In this document: piece after piece, positions 6,210 through 14,192 of the stretch | Numbering within the stretch: position 1 is the first letter of the stretch | How the letters are laid out: each line of letters opens with the position of its first letter | Assembly: GCA_002255315.1 (NCBI GenBank) | Contig: NCBD01000003.1 | Coordinates: 1 to 19,050, forward strand | Reading direction: 5' to 3' | DNA length: 19,050 nt | From: Actinobacteria bacterium 21-64-8 | GTDB taxonomy: Bacteria > Actinomycetota > Acidimicrobiia > Acidimicrobiales > RAAP-2 | Position numbers and translations under genes: made by a program | Notes under the pieces: generated by a model | What the model saw: only the letters and a program-made list of their open reading frames with translations | What the model was told of the DNA's origin: nothing | Databases searched by the model: none

Positions 6210-7328
6210 TTAGCCCCAGACTTCTTCAGCAACTTCGACGACGAGGCGCAGCTTCGCCTTTTGCTCATCGAAGGTGAGGCTGTTGCCTTCCACGGTCGAG
6301 GAGAAGCCGCACTGGGGCGACAGGCAGAGTTGGTCCAGGGGGGCGAAGTGGCTGGCCTCGTCGATGCGGCGCTTGAGTTGATCCTTGGATTCGAGTGCAC
6401 CTGTTTTGGTCGTGACGAGCCCGAGGACCACCATCTTGCCGGGGGGTAGAAAACGAAGTGGTTCGAAGCCACCCGAACGCGCGTCGTCGTATTCGAGGAA
6501 GAAGCCGTCGACGTCGAGTTCGTTAAAGAGTGCTTCGGCGACGAAGTCGTAACCACCTTCGGCCGCCCAGTAGCTCTGGAAGTTCCCGCGACAGGAGTGC
6601 GTCGTAATGAACATGCCTTCGGGGCGACCGGCGAGCGCGGCGTTGATCTGCTTGATGTAGCGCAGGTGCTGGTGGTCGGCGTCTTCGCCTCGCTCGGCGA
6701 TCATCGCTCGCTGGGCGGGGTCGTTCAAGTAGGCGAGTGAGGTGTCGTCGAGTTGGAGGTACGTACAGCCCAGTTCACCCAGTCGGCGCACCTCTTCGGC
6801 GTAGGCCGCCGAGAGGTCGTGCCAGAAGCCTTCGACGTCGGGGTAGATCGCGGGGTCGATCGAAGCGGCTCCCCCGCGGTAGTGCACCATGCTCGGCGAG
6901 GGAATCGTCAGTTTCGGCGTGGCGGAAGTGACGTGACCTTTGAGAAACGTAAACGCGTCGGCGAAGATCGTGTTATCGAGCCTGACGTGGTCGCTCACTT
7001 TCAGTGCGGCCGAGGTAAAAGAGGTCGTGCCTTCGGCGTTCTTAAAGGCGACTTGGAGTTGCTCGTCGGTCTTGGAGATGCCGCCGAGTTGGTAGATGAA
7101 GTCCATGTGCCACGACGTACGGCGGAACTCGCCGTCGGTCGCGGATTTGAGACCAATCTCTTCTTGGAGCTTGATCGCGTCGACAATGGCGGCGTCCTCG
7201 ACCGCGCGCAGACCTTCCGCGTCGAGGCGACCTTCACGAAAGTCCGCGCGGGCCGCTAAGAGGTTCGCGGGGCGGAGCAAACTGCCCACGTGGTCGGCAC
7301 GAAAAGGGGGCGTAAAGCGCATAGTCAT
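6210..7328 (-). CDS. YxjG/MetE-like cobalamin-independent methyltransferase
   Basis: 372 residues, matching the C-terminal catalytic half of MetE and the stand-alone YxjG/YxjH family. Hallmarks are FRADHVGSLLRP at the start, DGEFRRTSWHMDF, QLDDTSLAYL, HSCRGN, EYDDARSG, VVLGLVTTK and SPQCGFSS. The likely zinc ligands are H244, C246, probably E279, and C340. The MetE N-terminal half is absent, so the methyl donor may not be triglutamyl-methyltetrahydrofolate; the methyl acceptor is probably a thiol such as homocysteine (inferred). The ATG at 7328 was chosen over an in-frame GTG at 7346 because a TACTCT box ends seven bases before it, inside the longer version. The gene is followed by tag. Confidence 0.88.
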   Translation of the reverse strand: MTMRFTPPFRADHVGSLLRPANLLAARADFREGRLDAEGLRAVEDAAIVDAIKLQEEIGLKSATDGEFRRTSWHMDFIYQLGGISKTDEQLQVAFKNAEGTTSFTSAALKVSDHVRLDNTIFADAFTFLKGHVTSATPKLTIPSPSMVHYRGGAASIDPAIYPDVEGFWHDLSAAYAEEVRRLGELGCTYLQLDDTSLAYLNDPAQRAMIAERGEDADHQHLRYIKQINAALAGRPEGMFITTHSCRGNFQSYWAAEGGYDFVAEALFNELDVDGFFLEYDDARSGGFEPLRFLPPGKMVVLGLVTTKTGALESKDQLKRRIDEASHFAPLDQLCLSPQCGFSSTVEGNSLTFDEQKAKLRLVVEVAEEVWG

Positions 7329-7335
7329 GGTGACG

Positions 7336-7341
7336 AGAGTA
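7336..7341 (-). promoter_or_regulatory. Leaderless-type -10 box of the YxjG-like gene
   Basis: Minus strand TACTCT, seven bases, then ATG at 7328. It lies within the longer in-frame reading from GTG 7346 and therefore decides the start. It follows the terminator of the MFS gene. Confidence 0.5.
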
Positions 7342-7366
7342 CTCACCGCGCCGGCGAGTAGCGAAA

Positions 7367-7419
7367 TGGCAGCGCTCGCACGGACTCGTGGGGGGCGCGA
7401 GTCCGTGGGAGCGCTGCCA
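7367..7419 (-). terminator. Long hairpin terminating the MFS gene
   Basis: Arms 7367-7388 and 7398-7419 pair over 22 positions with a single mismatch around a nine-base G-rich loop. It begins 12 bases after the MFS stop codon. On the minus strand the stem is followed by only three T residues. It separates the exporter from the promoter of the YxjG-like gene. Confidence 0.75.
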
Positions 7420-7431
7420 AAGAGTGACGCG

Positions 7432-8937
7432 TTAGCGGTCTTCCAAGACGTCGAGCTCGCCGCTGGTCTCTTGGATCAGTCTCACGCTGACCTCGTTGGC
7501 GAGGGTCTCGCGATTCGCGGGCGATCGAAGGACGGTGACGATGAGCGCGAGCGCGGCCGCGGCGAGAACCGCGCCGACAAAGAAGGTCACGTGGTAGCCC
7601 GCGACCGAGGCGTCGGCCACGCTGCGGCCCTGGGCCAAGACTGACGTGGTCTTGCTCGCCGCGAGCGTGCCAAAGATTGCCAGGGCGGTTGAGGAGGCGA
7701 GCCACATCGAAACGTTCACAATCCCTGAAGCGAGTCCCGCATCTTCGCGCGGTACGTCGGCCATCGCGATCGTCAGCAGCGGTACCGCCGAGACGCTCAT
7801 GCCAAAGCCGAGCAACAAGAACGCGGGAAACACGGCCGTGGCGTAATTCGAGTGCACGCCGGTCTTCGTGAGGAGTAGGAGCCCCATGATGACCGCGGTC
7901 ATACCCGGTACCAAGAGCTTCATCGCGCCAAAGCGCATCAGCAATTTACTCGTCGCGCCCAGTGACATCGCCGCCATGGCGAGAGTCATCGGTAAAAAGG
8001 CCAGTCCGGTCTTTAAGGGACCAAAGCCTAGGACGCGCTCCATGTAGAGCGCACCGAAGAAGAAGACGGCGTACATCGCCGAGAACGAGAGACCGCGCAC
8101 GACGCTCGACGCGGTCAGGCTCTTCAACTTAAAGATCCGTAGTGGCACGATGGGTCGCGCGACGCGACCCTCGACGACGAAGAATGCGCTGAGCAGTGCC
8201 GCCGCAATCGCGAGGACCCCTATCGTGTGCAGCGAGATCCAGCCATACGACGAGGCCTTCACGATGGCGAAGATGCCAATGACGAGTGAAAGGGTCAACA
8301 GCGCCGATCCCGTGACGTCGAGCCCGTGGCGTACGCCGAGCCCCTCATTTTCACGAATTAAGAACCAACCGAGCACCAAGGTCGCGAGACCAATGGGGAC
8401 GTTGATCATGAAGATCCAGTGCCAGCTCACCGATTGGGTCAAGATGCCGCCCACCAGCAGTCCGAGTGACCCACCACCGACGGCAACGAACATGTAGGCG
8501 CTCATGGCCTTCGCGCGTTCGGCGGCACCGGAGAACTCCGTGACGATGATCGCGACAATGACCGAGGTGGACACCGCGCCACCAATACCTTGGACGAAGC
8601 GCGCAGTGATGAGCCAGCCTTGACTCGGCGCCAGCGCGCAGGCGAGCGACGACAGGGTAAAGAGTGCGACGCCGCTGAGGAAGACCTTCTTACGTCCGAG
8701 TAGGTCACCGAGACGTCCGGCCAGTAACAAGAAACTGCCAAAGGCAATCAGGTACGCGTCGACGACCCAGGTCAGGCTCGCCTGGCTGAAGTGCAGATCG
8801 TGCTGAATTGAGGGCAGCGCGACGTTCACGATCGATCCGTCGAGGGCGTTCATGAGCATCGCGAGGCAGACCACCACGAGGGCGACCCACTTGCGACGAT
8901 CCGTAATTCCTGATTGAGCGGTAGAAATAGCTGGCAT
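7432..8937 (-). CDS. MFS multidrug efflux transporter, DHA2 (EmrB/QacA) family
   Basis: 501 residues with about 14 hydrophobic segments, as in drug:H+ antiporters of the DHA2 family. The first helix carries the characteristic Asp in LDGSIVNVALP (D33). Loop 2-3 has the motif-A-like GRLGDLLGRKKVF, and RFVQGIGGAV and WHWIFMINVPIG are also family hallmarks. It is divergent from a MarR gene, a frequent regulator-exporter pairing. The ATG is supported by an AAAGGA ribosome site (8946-8951) eight bases upstream, making it one of the few clearly leadered genes here. The substrate cannot be named from sequence. Confidence 0.92.
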   Translation of the reverse strand: MPAISTAQSGITDRRKWVALVVVCLAMLMNALDGSIVNVALPSIQHDLHFSQASLTWVVDAYLIAFGSFLLLAGRLGDLLGRKKVFLSGVALFTLSSLACALAPSQGWLITARFVQGIGGAVSTSVIVAIIVTEFSGAAERAKAMSAYMFVAVGGGSLGLLVGGILTQSVSWHWIFMINVPIGLATLVLGWFLIRENEGLGVRHGLDVTGSALLTLSLVIGIFAIVKASSYGWISLHTIGVLAIAAALLSAFFVVEGRVARPIVPLRIFKLKSLTASSVVRGLSFSAMYAVFFFGALYMERVLGFGPLKTGLAFLPMTLAMAAMSLGATSKLLMRFGAMKLLVPGMTAVIMGLLLLTKTGVHSNYATAVFPAFLLLGFGMSVSAVPLLTIAMADVPREDAGLASGIVNVSMWLASSTALAIFGTLAASKTTSVLAQGRSVADASVAGYHVTFFVGAVLAAAALALIVTVLRSPANRETLANEVSVRLIQETSGELDVLEDR

Positions 8938-8988
8938 ACGCCCGTTCCTTTCGGTAAAAAGATTCGATAGTCACTCAACCCTGAAGCG

Positions 8989-9021
8989 TTATCATCGGGA
9001 ATGACGTATAATCATGATAGC
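8989..9021 (+). promoter_or_regulatory. marR promoter with overlapping palindrome (candidate MarR operator)
   Basis: TATAAT (9007-9012) lies nine bases before the ATG at 9022. The 8-base palindrome ATCATGAT (9011-9018) overlaps the -10 and the initiation region. TATCAT (8990-8995) and ATGATA (9014-9019) form a wider inverted pair. A bound MarR dimer here could block its own promoter and possibly that of the exporter. Binding is inferred from arrangement. Confidence 0.45.
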
Positions 9022-9507
9022 ATGAATATCGATACCTCGCTACCATTAACTTCGATGGATGAAAATTCGTCCACTGGACCGATCCTGCTCTTGACCCAGC
9101 TGTCGAGGCTGGTGAGTCGCCGTTCCACCCCGGAACTCCTGGGCCAGACGCTCAAAGAACTCGCGGCCCTGTCGTTCCTGCGCGACTACGAAGAGACGAC
9201 CCAGCAGGCCCTCACCGACGGACTGTGCATTGACGCGAACTACTGCGTCTTGTTGCTCAATGATCTCGAGTCGAGTGATTTGGTGGAACGCCGTCGCGAC
9301 CCGTCTGACCGTCGGCGCCACCTCGTCTCCATGACCGACAAGGGTCGTCAAGCGCTGCACCAGGCAGAATCGGCCCAGCAGAGTCTCGAAGACGAGATAC
9401 TCGTCGCGCTCGACGAGTCAGAGCGCGACGAACTCGCGCACTTACTTCGTAAGGCCATCGACGGCGTCAACGCCCAAAGTGCGCAGCTAAAGCCAGCCCA
9501 CCACTGA
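9022..9507 (+). CDS. MarR-family transcriptional regulator
   Basis: 161 residues from the ATG at 9022. The winged helix-turn-helix is clear: QALTDGLCIDANYCVLLLNDLESSDLVERRRDPSDRRRHLVSMTDKG, with the wing at DPSDRRRHLVSMT, followed by the C-terminal dimerisation helices. An upstream in-frame ATG at 9001 precedes the TATAAT box and would not be transcribed from it, so 9022 is preferred. It is divergent from the DHA2 exporter and probably represses it and itself, relieved by a ligand. It converges with the hydrolase gene (five bases between stop codons). Confidence 0.88.
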   Translation: MNIDTSLPLTSMDENSSTGPILLLTQLSRLVSRRSTPELLGQTLKELAALSFLRDYEETTQQALTDGLCIDANYCVLLLNDLESSDLVERRRDPSDRRRHLVSMTDKGRQALHQAESAQQSLEDEILVALDESERDELAHLLRKAIDGVNAQSAQLKPAHH

Positions 9508-9512
9508 GTTCG

Positions 9513-10211
9513 TCAGTCGTGCAGCGGCGCGACGAGGAGATCGACCAGACTCGCGGGGCGCGACAAGAAGGGCGAATGCCCACTCGAAAGGGTGACGACG
9601 TCTCCGCAGCGACTCGCCATGAGCGTCTGGGTGGAGGGATCGATGGCGCGGTCTTGGTCACAGCGCACGTATCGACGAGGTGCGTCGACGTCGCCCGAAG
9701 CCCGGGGGCTACGAAAACTAGCGAGGGTTTGACTCGAGAGCCGCGCGAGCGCCCAATTGGCCACTTCCTCCTCGCAGTCTTGATAGAGCGCACCGCGCGC
9801 GAGATCCTCGCGGAGGTACAACATGTCGCCCTCGAGGTAGATGGCGTCGTCGAGGGCCGTGCGCACGCGCACCGCGCGCGAGGCGTCCGTGGAGCTTTCG
9901 CCGGCGTTGGGCAACAGCGCCGCGACGTAGATCAGTCCGTGGAGCTTGTCGACCAGGGGAGCGGCCTCGGTGATTACGCTGCCGCCGTAGCTGTGGCCGA
10001 CCAAGACGACCGGTCCGCAACGATTCGCCACCTCGGCGACGTCGCGCGCGTCGTCGATGAGGTAGGTCTCGGGGTGCGCGTTGGGCGTCGAACTCGGTAG
10101 GTCCACCGTGGCGTAGGTCACGTCGCGGGCGTTGAACTCGTGGGTGACAAACTCCCAGCACCACGAACCACTCCACGCGCCGTGCACCAGTAGGAAGGTG
10201 GGATGGCTCAT
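9513..10211 (-). CDS. Alpha/beta hydrolase
   Basis: 232 residues. The fold is evident from FLLVHGAWSGSWCWEFV (oxyanion HG motif at 10-11) and the nucleophile elbow GHSYGG (S74). The likely acid lies in YVRCDQDRAID and the His in SSGHSPFLSRP. The layout is like esterases and hydroxynitrile-lyase-type hydrolases; the substrate is unknown. A longer in-frame version starting at 10268 is possible, but the ATG at 10211 fits the family start exactly and has TAGAGT seven bases upstream. It is divergent from leuS. Confidence 0.85.
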   Translation of the reverse strand: MSHPTFLLVHGAWSGSWCWEFVTHEFNARDVTYATVDLPSSTPNAHPETYLIDDARDVAEVANRCGPVVLVGHSYGGSVITEAAPLVDKLHGLIYVAALLPNAGESSTDASRAVRVRTALDDAIYLEGDMLYLREDLARGALYQDCEEEVANWALARLSSQTLASFRSPRASGDVDAPRRYVRCDQDRAIDPSTQTLMASRCGDVVTLSSGHSPFLSRPASLVDLLVAPLHD

Positions 10212-10218
10212 AATTCGC

Positions 10219-10224
10219 ACTCTA
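10219..10224 (-). promoter_or_regulatory. Leaderless-type -10 box of the hydrolase gene
   Basis: Minus strand TAGAGT, seven bases, then ATG at 10211. It sits back to back with the leuS promoter in a 50-base divergent gap. Confidence 0.5.
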
Positions 10225-10249
10225 GGTGAAACGAACCTGAGCGAATCTC

Positions 10250-10255
10250 TAGAAT
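10250..10255 (+). promoter_or_regulatory. Leaderless-type -10 box of leuS
   Basis: TAGAAT, six bases, then ATG at 10262. GTGAAA at 10226-10231, 18 bases upstream, is a weak -35 candidate. There is no ribosome site. Confidence 0.6.
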
Positions 10256-10261
10256 GCAGTA

Positions 10262-12730
10262 ATGGCACGCCCTTTTGACGTGAACGCGGTGGAAACGAAG
10301 TGGCAGCAGTATTGGATGGACCACGGCACCTACGAGGTGGATAACGACGATCCGCGCGAGCGCTACTACGCGCTGTGCATGTACCCCTATCCCTCCGGCG
10401 CCGCGCACCAGGGCCACGTGCGCAACTACACCTTTGGTGACCTCATCGTGCGCTACCAAACGATGCGCGGTAAGGCCGTCCTGTCACCCTTTGGTTTTGA
10501 CTCCTTTGGGCTGCCGGCCGAGAACGCGGCGATAAAGGCCGGTTCGCACCCGCGCGTTTTCACGGAAGCGCGCATGGCGGAGTTAAAGGCCTCGCTCGTT
10601 CGCTTGGGAGCGGTCTACGACTGGCGACGCACCTTTAATAGTCACGACCCCGAGTACATGAGGTGGTCCCAGAGCATCTTCCTCGCCTTTTTGAAAAATG
10701 GTCTGGCCTACCGCGCCGAAGCGCCGGTGAACTGGTGCCCGGGGTGCATGACGGTCCTCGCGAACGAACAGGTCAACGCCGACGGCACCTGTGATCGATC
10801 CGGCGACCTCGTCGTGCGACGAAACCTCGAGCAGTGGTTCTTTCGCATCACCGACTACGCCGACGAGCTTTTAGCTGACGTCGACGAACTCGCCTGGCCC
10901 GAGCGCGTCAAATCCATGCAGCGAAACTGGATTGGCCGCTCCGAAGGGGTGGAGTTCGCGTTGACGTTCGCCCACGACGCCTCCAAGTCGCTGCGCGTCT
11001 TTACGACGCGGCCCGACACCGGCTTTGGCGTGACCTACGCCGTCGTGGCGCCCGAGCACCCGTTGCTCGATGAGCTGACGACCCCCGAACACCGTGACGC
11101 CGTGGATGATCTCGTCGCGCGCGCGAACGCCGCGACCGAAATGGAGCGCACCACTTCTTCGAGTGAGGGCGTCGGCCTCGACAAGCGTGGCGCCTTTACG
11201 GGCAGTTACGTCATCAACCCCTTTAACGCCGAGCGGGTTCCGGTCTACGTGGCGGATTACGTGCTCGGCACCTACGGTACGGGCGCGATCATGGCCGTGC
11301 CGGGCGAGGACGAGCGCGACTTCGATTTCGCCCTCGCTTACGGACTGCCCGTTATTCACACGGTCCAACCTCCGGGCGACTTCGAAGGCGGTTCGTATCA
11401 CGGCGACGGCGTCCACATCAATTCGGGCTTTTTAGACGGCCTCGACGTCGCCGCCGCCAAAGAACGCGCGACGGAGTTCTTGGTCGATCACGCCGGCGGA
11501 CTTCGTAAGGTCAACTTTCGACTTCGCGACTGGCTCGTTTCGCGTCAACGTTTCTGGGGCTGTCCGATTCCCGTCGTCTACTGCGACGCGCACGGCATCG
11601 TGCCCGTGCCCGAGGAACAGCTGCCCGTGCTCGCCCCCGACGACGTCGTGATGGATAAGACCGGTCAGTCGCCACTGGCCACTCACGAAGGCTTCTTGCA
11701 CACGACCTGTCCGATCTGTGGTGGTCCCGCACGGCGCGAAACCGACACGATGGATACCTTTACCGACTCGTCGTGGTACTTCTTGCGCTTCGCCGACCCC
11801 TTCAGCACCGACCGGGCCTTTGACCCGGCGGAAGTGGCGAAGTGGATGCCGGTGAGTCAGTACATCGGTGGCGTCGAGCACGCGATTTTGCACCTGCTCT
11901 ACGCGCGCTTTTACACCAAAGCCCTCATCGACATCGGCCTCGCCACGGGCGTCGAGCGCGAGCCCTTCGCGCGACTCTTCACTCAGGGCATGATTCGCTA
12001 CGAAGGCACCAAGATGAGCAAGTCCAAGGGCAACCTCGTCACGCCCGAGCCGTACTTTACGACCGTCGGAGCCGACGGGCTTCGTCTCTTTCACCTCTTC
12101 GTGGGTCCTCCCGCCGACAACGTTGACTGGACCGACCAGACCGAAGACATGATCGAGGGTTGCGCACGCTTTATCGATCGGGTCTATCGACTCTGCCAGT
12201 ACGACGACGTCTTCTTTCACGAGGAGCGCAGCGAGCTCGACCTCGCCGTCGAGCGTGCCGTGCACCGCACCATCGCCAGAGTCACGAACGATCTCGAGCG
12301 CTGGAGCTACAACACTGCCGTCGCGGCGCTCATGGAGTTGCTCAACGTCATCTCCAAGACCGCGCGCGCGAGCACGGGCATTGACCGCGCCACGCTCGAC
12401 GAGGCCCTCGACGCGATGCTCTTGATGCTCGCACCCATGACGCCTCACGTCAGCGCCGAACTCTGGGAGCAACGCCACCCTGACGCGCCCAGCGTGCACG
12501 GCCAAGCTTGGCCCGAGGCGGACCCACGACTGGTCGTCCACGAGTTCGTGACGATGGTCGTCCAGATCAATGGCAAAGTGCGCGCGCGACTCGAGGTCGC
12601 TCCTGAGCTCAGTGACGAGGAGGCGAGCGCGCTCGCACTAGCGAACGAGGACGTGGTGAGCGCGCTCAACGGAGCGAAGATTCAACGCGTCGTCGCGCGC
12701 GCGCCGCGACTGGTGAACGTCATCGTCTGA
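10262..12730 (+). CDS. leuS: Leucyl-tRNA synthetase
   Basis: 822 residues, a normal length for bacterial LeuRS, which charges tRNA-Leu in the cytoplasm. The class I signature HxGH is HQGH (49-52) within PYPSGAAHQGHVRNYT, and KMSKS lies at 584-588. The CP1 editing domain (roughly 220-410) contains TTRPDT (248-253) and GTGAIMAVPGEDERD; the conserved Asp is kept, but the His of the usual GHD is Glu here. A zinc-finger-like pair of cysteine motifs is present (CPGC, and CPICGG further on). The tail ends in VVQINGKVRARLEV and a VNVIV terminus. The gene starts with its own leaderless promoter, and its stop overlaps the next start (TGATG). Confidence 0.97.
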   Translation: MARPFDVNAVETKWQQYWMDHGTYEVDNDDPRERYYALCMYPYPSGAAHQGHVRNYTFGDLIVRYQTMRGKAVLSPFGFDSFGLPAENAAIKAGSHPRVFTEARMAELKASLVRLGAVYDWRRTFNSHDPEYMRWSQSIFLAFLKNGLAYRAEAPVNWCPGCMTVLANEQVNADGTCDRSGDLVVRRNLEQWFFRITDYADELLADVDELAWPERVKSMQRNWIGRSEGVEFALTFAHDASKSLRVFTTRPDTGFGVTYAVVAPEHPLLDELTTPEHRDAVDDLVARANAATEMERTTSSSEGVGLDKRGAFTGSYVINPFNAERVPVYVADYVLGTYGTGAIMAVPGEDERDFDFALAYGLPVIHTVQPPGDFEGGSYHGDGVHINSGFLDGLDVAAAKERATEFLVDHAGGLRKVNFRLRDWLVSRQRFWGCPIPVVYCDAHGIVPVPEEQLPVLAPDDVVMDKTGQSPLATHEGFLHTTCPICGGPARRETDTMDTFTDSSWYFLRFADPFSTDRAFDPAEVAKWMPVSQYIGGVEHAILHLLYARFYTKALIDIGLATGVEREPFARLFTQGMIRYEGTKMSKSKGNLVTPEPYFTTVGADGLRLFHLFVGPPADNVDWTDQTEDMIEGCARFIDRVYRLCQYDDVFFHEERSELDLAVERAVHRTIARVTNDLERWSYNTAVAALMELLNVISKTARASTGIDRATLDEALDAMLLMLAPMTPHVSAELWEQRHPDAPSVHGQAWPEADPRLVVHEFVTMVVQINGKVRARLEVAPELSDEEASALALANEDVVSALNGAKIQRVVARAPRLVNVIV

Positions 12731-13314
12731 TGACACCGTCGTCCAGTGCCGTCAATCCGCACGTCACCATCGTGCCGCCACGCTTTGACCGACCCGAAGT
12801 TGAGATACGCGCCTCCACGAGGCGAAAAAAGACCGGGGCGGCGCACTGGTCGGGGAGTCGCATCGTCGTCCAGATTCCTGCGCGCGTGCGCGGACGCGAA
12901 CGAGTCGCCTTCGTCGACGAGCTCGTCGAGCGCCTCCTCAGTCAGCGCCCCCAACTTTCGGCGGGCGACGCCGCCCTCGAAGAACGAGCGCACGTCCTTG
13001 CCGAGCTCTACCTCGAGGGCGTCAGGGCCGCGTCGGTGCGCTGGGTGAGCAATCAGCAGTCGCGCTGGGCCTCGTGCTCGCCCTCGACGCGAGAGATACG
13101 CGTTTCGAGTCGACTGCGCCAGTGTCCCGAATGGGTGATCGACGCCGTGCTCGTGCACGAATTGGCTCACCTCATTGAGGCCGATCACTCGAGCGCGTTT
13201 TACCTACTCGCCGATCGGCACCCGCGCCAAGGCGACAGCGCGCTGTTCTTGGAGGGCTACGCCTTAGGACTGGGGCTGCGAATCGAAACGGGCGACGTCG
13301 ACGCCGCTGGCTAA
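12730..13314 (+). CDS. YgjP/DUF45-family zinc metalloprotease-like protein
   Basis: 194 residues. The C-terminal half is the conserved PF01863 core: VRWVSNQQSRWASCSPSTREIRVSSRL, then the zinc motif HELAH (143-147) and a third ligand, probably H153 in ADHSSAF. The family resembles SprT/WLM metallopeptidases; physiological substrates are unknown. The N-terminal 100 residues are less conserved and rich in Arg. The start ATG overlaps the leuS stop by one base, so translation is coupled. Its stop overlaps the stop of the convergent PAC2 gene by four bases (13311-13314). Confidence 0.88.
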   Translation: MTPSSSAVNPHVTIVPPRFDRPEVEIRASTRRKKTGAAHWSGSRIVVQIPARVRGRERVAFVDELVERLLSQRPQLSAGDAALEERAHVLAELYLEGVRAASVRWVSNQQSRWASCSPSTREIRVSSRLRQCPEWVIDAVLVHELAHLIEADHSSAFYLLADRHPRQGDSALFLEGYALGLGLRIETGDVDAAG

Positions 13315-14192
13315 CTCTGCTCGCCGCGCAGAAACTTTTCGAGTTCGGCGGCGAGTTCGTCGCCACTGGGTAGTTCGTCACCCAGTGAGGTTCCCTCGGT
13401 CTCGTCCGCTGCCGCTTCGAGGCGCTGGACCATCGTTGAATGCTCGGGGTTGTTCGTTACGAGATCGTCGACGCGCTGGCGCGCTTCTTCGGCCGAGGCG
13501 CGAAGGTGGCTCGCGTCGAGGGTGAGTCCCGTCACGCGGGCGAGTCCGTCAATGAGTGCGGCGGAAGCTTGGGGGTAAGGCATCGAAGCCACGTAGTGAG
13601 GCACGCGCGCCCACAGGGTCACCACGTCCACGTCCACTTCGCTAAAACCCAGTTCGAGGGCGCTCGAGATGCCCGCGGGCACTTCGAGCTCTCCCGTCAC
13701 GCTGCCCACGGCCGCGAGCAGCGACATGCTGGTCGCCGGTGCGGTGCCGATCACGCGCACCGGACGCGTGTGGGGCGTCGGGGCGGGAAAGGCGCCCAGA
13801 CCCACGACCATACGCACGTCGAAGCGACCCGCGGCGTCGGTGACGACGTCAACGAAGTCGCTCCAGTGAAAATCCGGTTCGGGGCCGACGAGGAAGATAA
13901 TGTCCGCGCCGTCACCGTCGCGCCCGTAGCGCAGTTGAATCTCGGGCCAGGTCAGTTCGGTGGTGACGCCGTCGACAATCCTCGCCAGCGGCCGCCGCGC
14001 GCGCTGGTCAATGAAGTACTCGGTGTCAAAGGTCGCGAGCACTTCGGTCGAGATCGTTTCGAGCAGGTTGCTCATGGCTGAACTCGCGCCCAGTCCCGCG
14101 TCGATCCACCCGTCGAGGCTAAAGACGAGGACCGGTTCGTTGAGTTCGGGGTCGGCGAGGAAGATCACGCGGTCGTAGATTTCATCGTCCAT
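13311..14192 (-). CDS. PAC2-family (proteasome-assembly-chaperone-2-like) protein
   Basis: 293 residues. The N-terminal part (EPVLVFSLDGWIDAGLGASSAMSNLL) and the central IIFLVGPEPDFHW and ARVPHYVASMPYPQASAALI are typical of the actinobacterial PAC2 family. The name derives from a eukaryotic proteasome-assembly chaperone; a role with an actinobacterial proteasome is unproven. The C-terminal 60 residues are acidic and probably helical. The start ATG overlaps the stop of the upstream phosphotransferase gene (TAATG), so the two form an operon. Confidence 0.85.
   Translation of the reverse strand: MDDEIYDRVIFLADPELNEPVLVFSLDGWIDAGLGASSAMSNLLETISTEVLATFDTEYFIDQRARRPLARIVDGVTTELTWPEIQLRYGRDGDGADIIFLVGPEPDFHWSDFVDVVTDAAGRFDVRMVVGLGAFPAPTPHTRPVRVIGTAPATSMSLLAAVGSVTGELEVPAGISSALELGFSEVDVDVVTLWARVPHYVASMPYPQASAALIDGLARVTGLTLDASHLRASAEEARQRVDDLVTNNPEHSTMVQRLEAAADETEGTSLGDELPSGDELAAELEKFLRGEQS

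Noticed and set aside
8946..8975. A third copy of the ECF-type GTGAC-N16 promoter before the MFS gene
   Set aside because: The downstream block would be CGAAAG, which overlaps the ribosome site, so transcription would start after it; judged coincidental.
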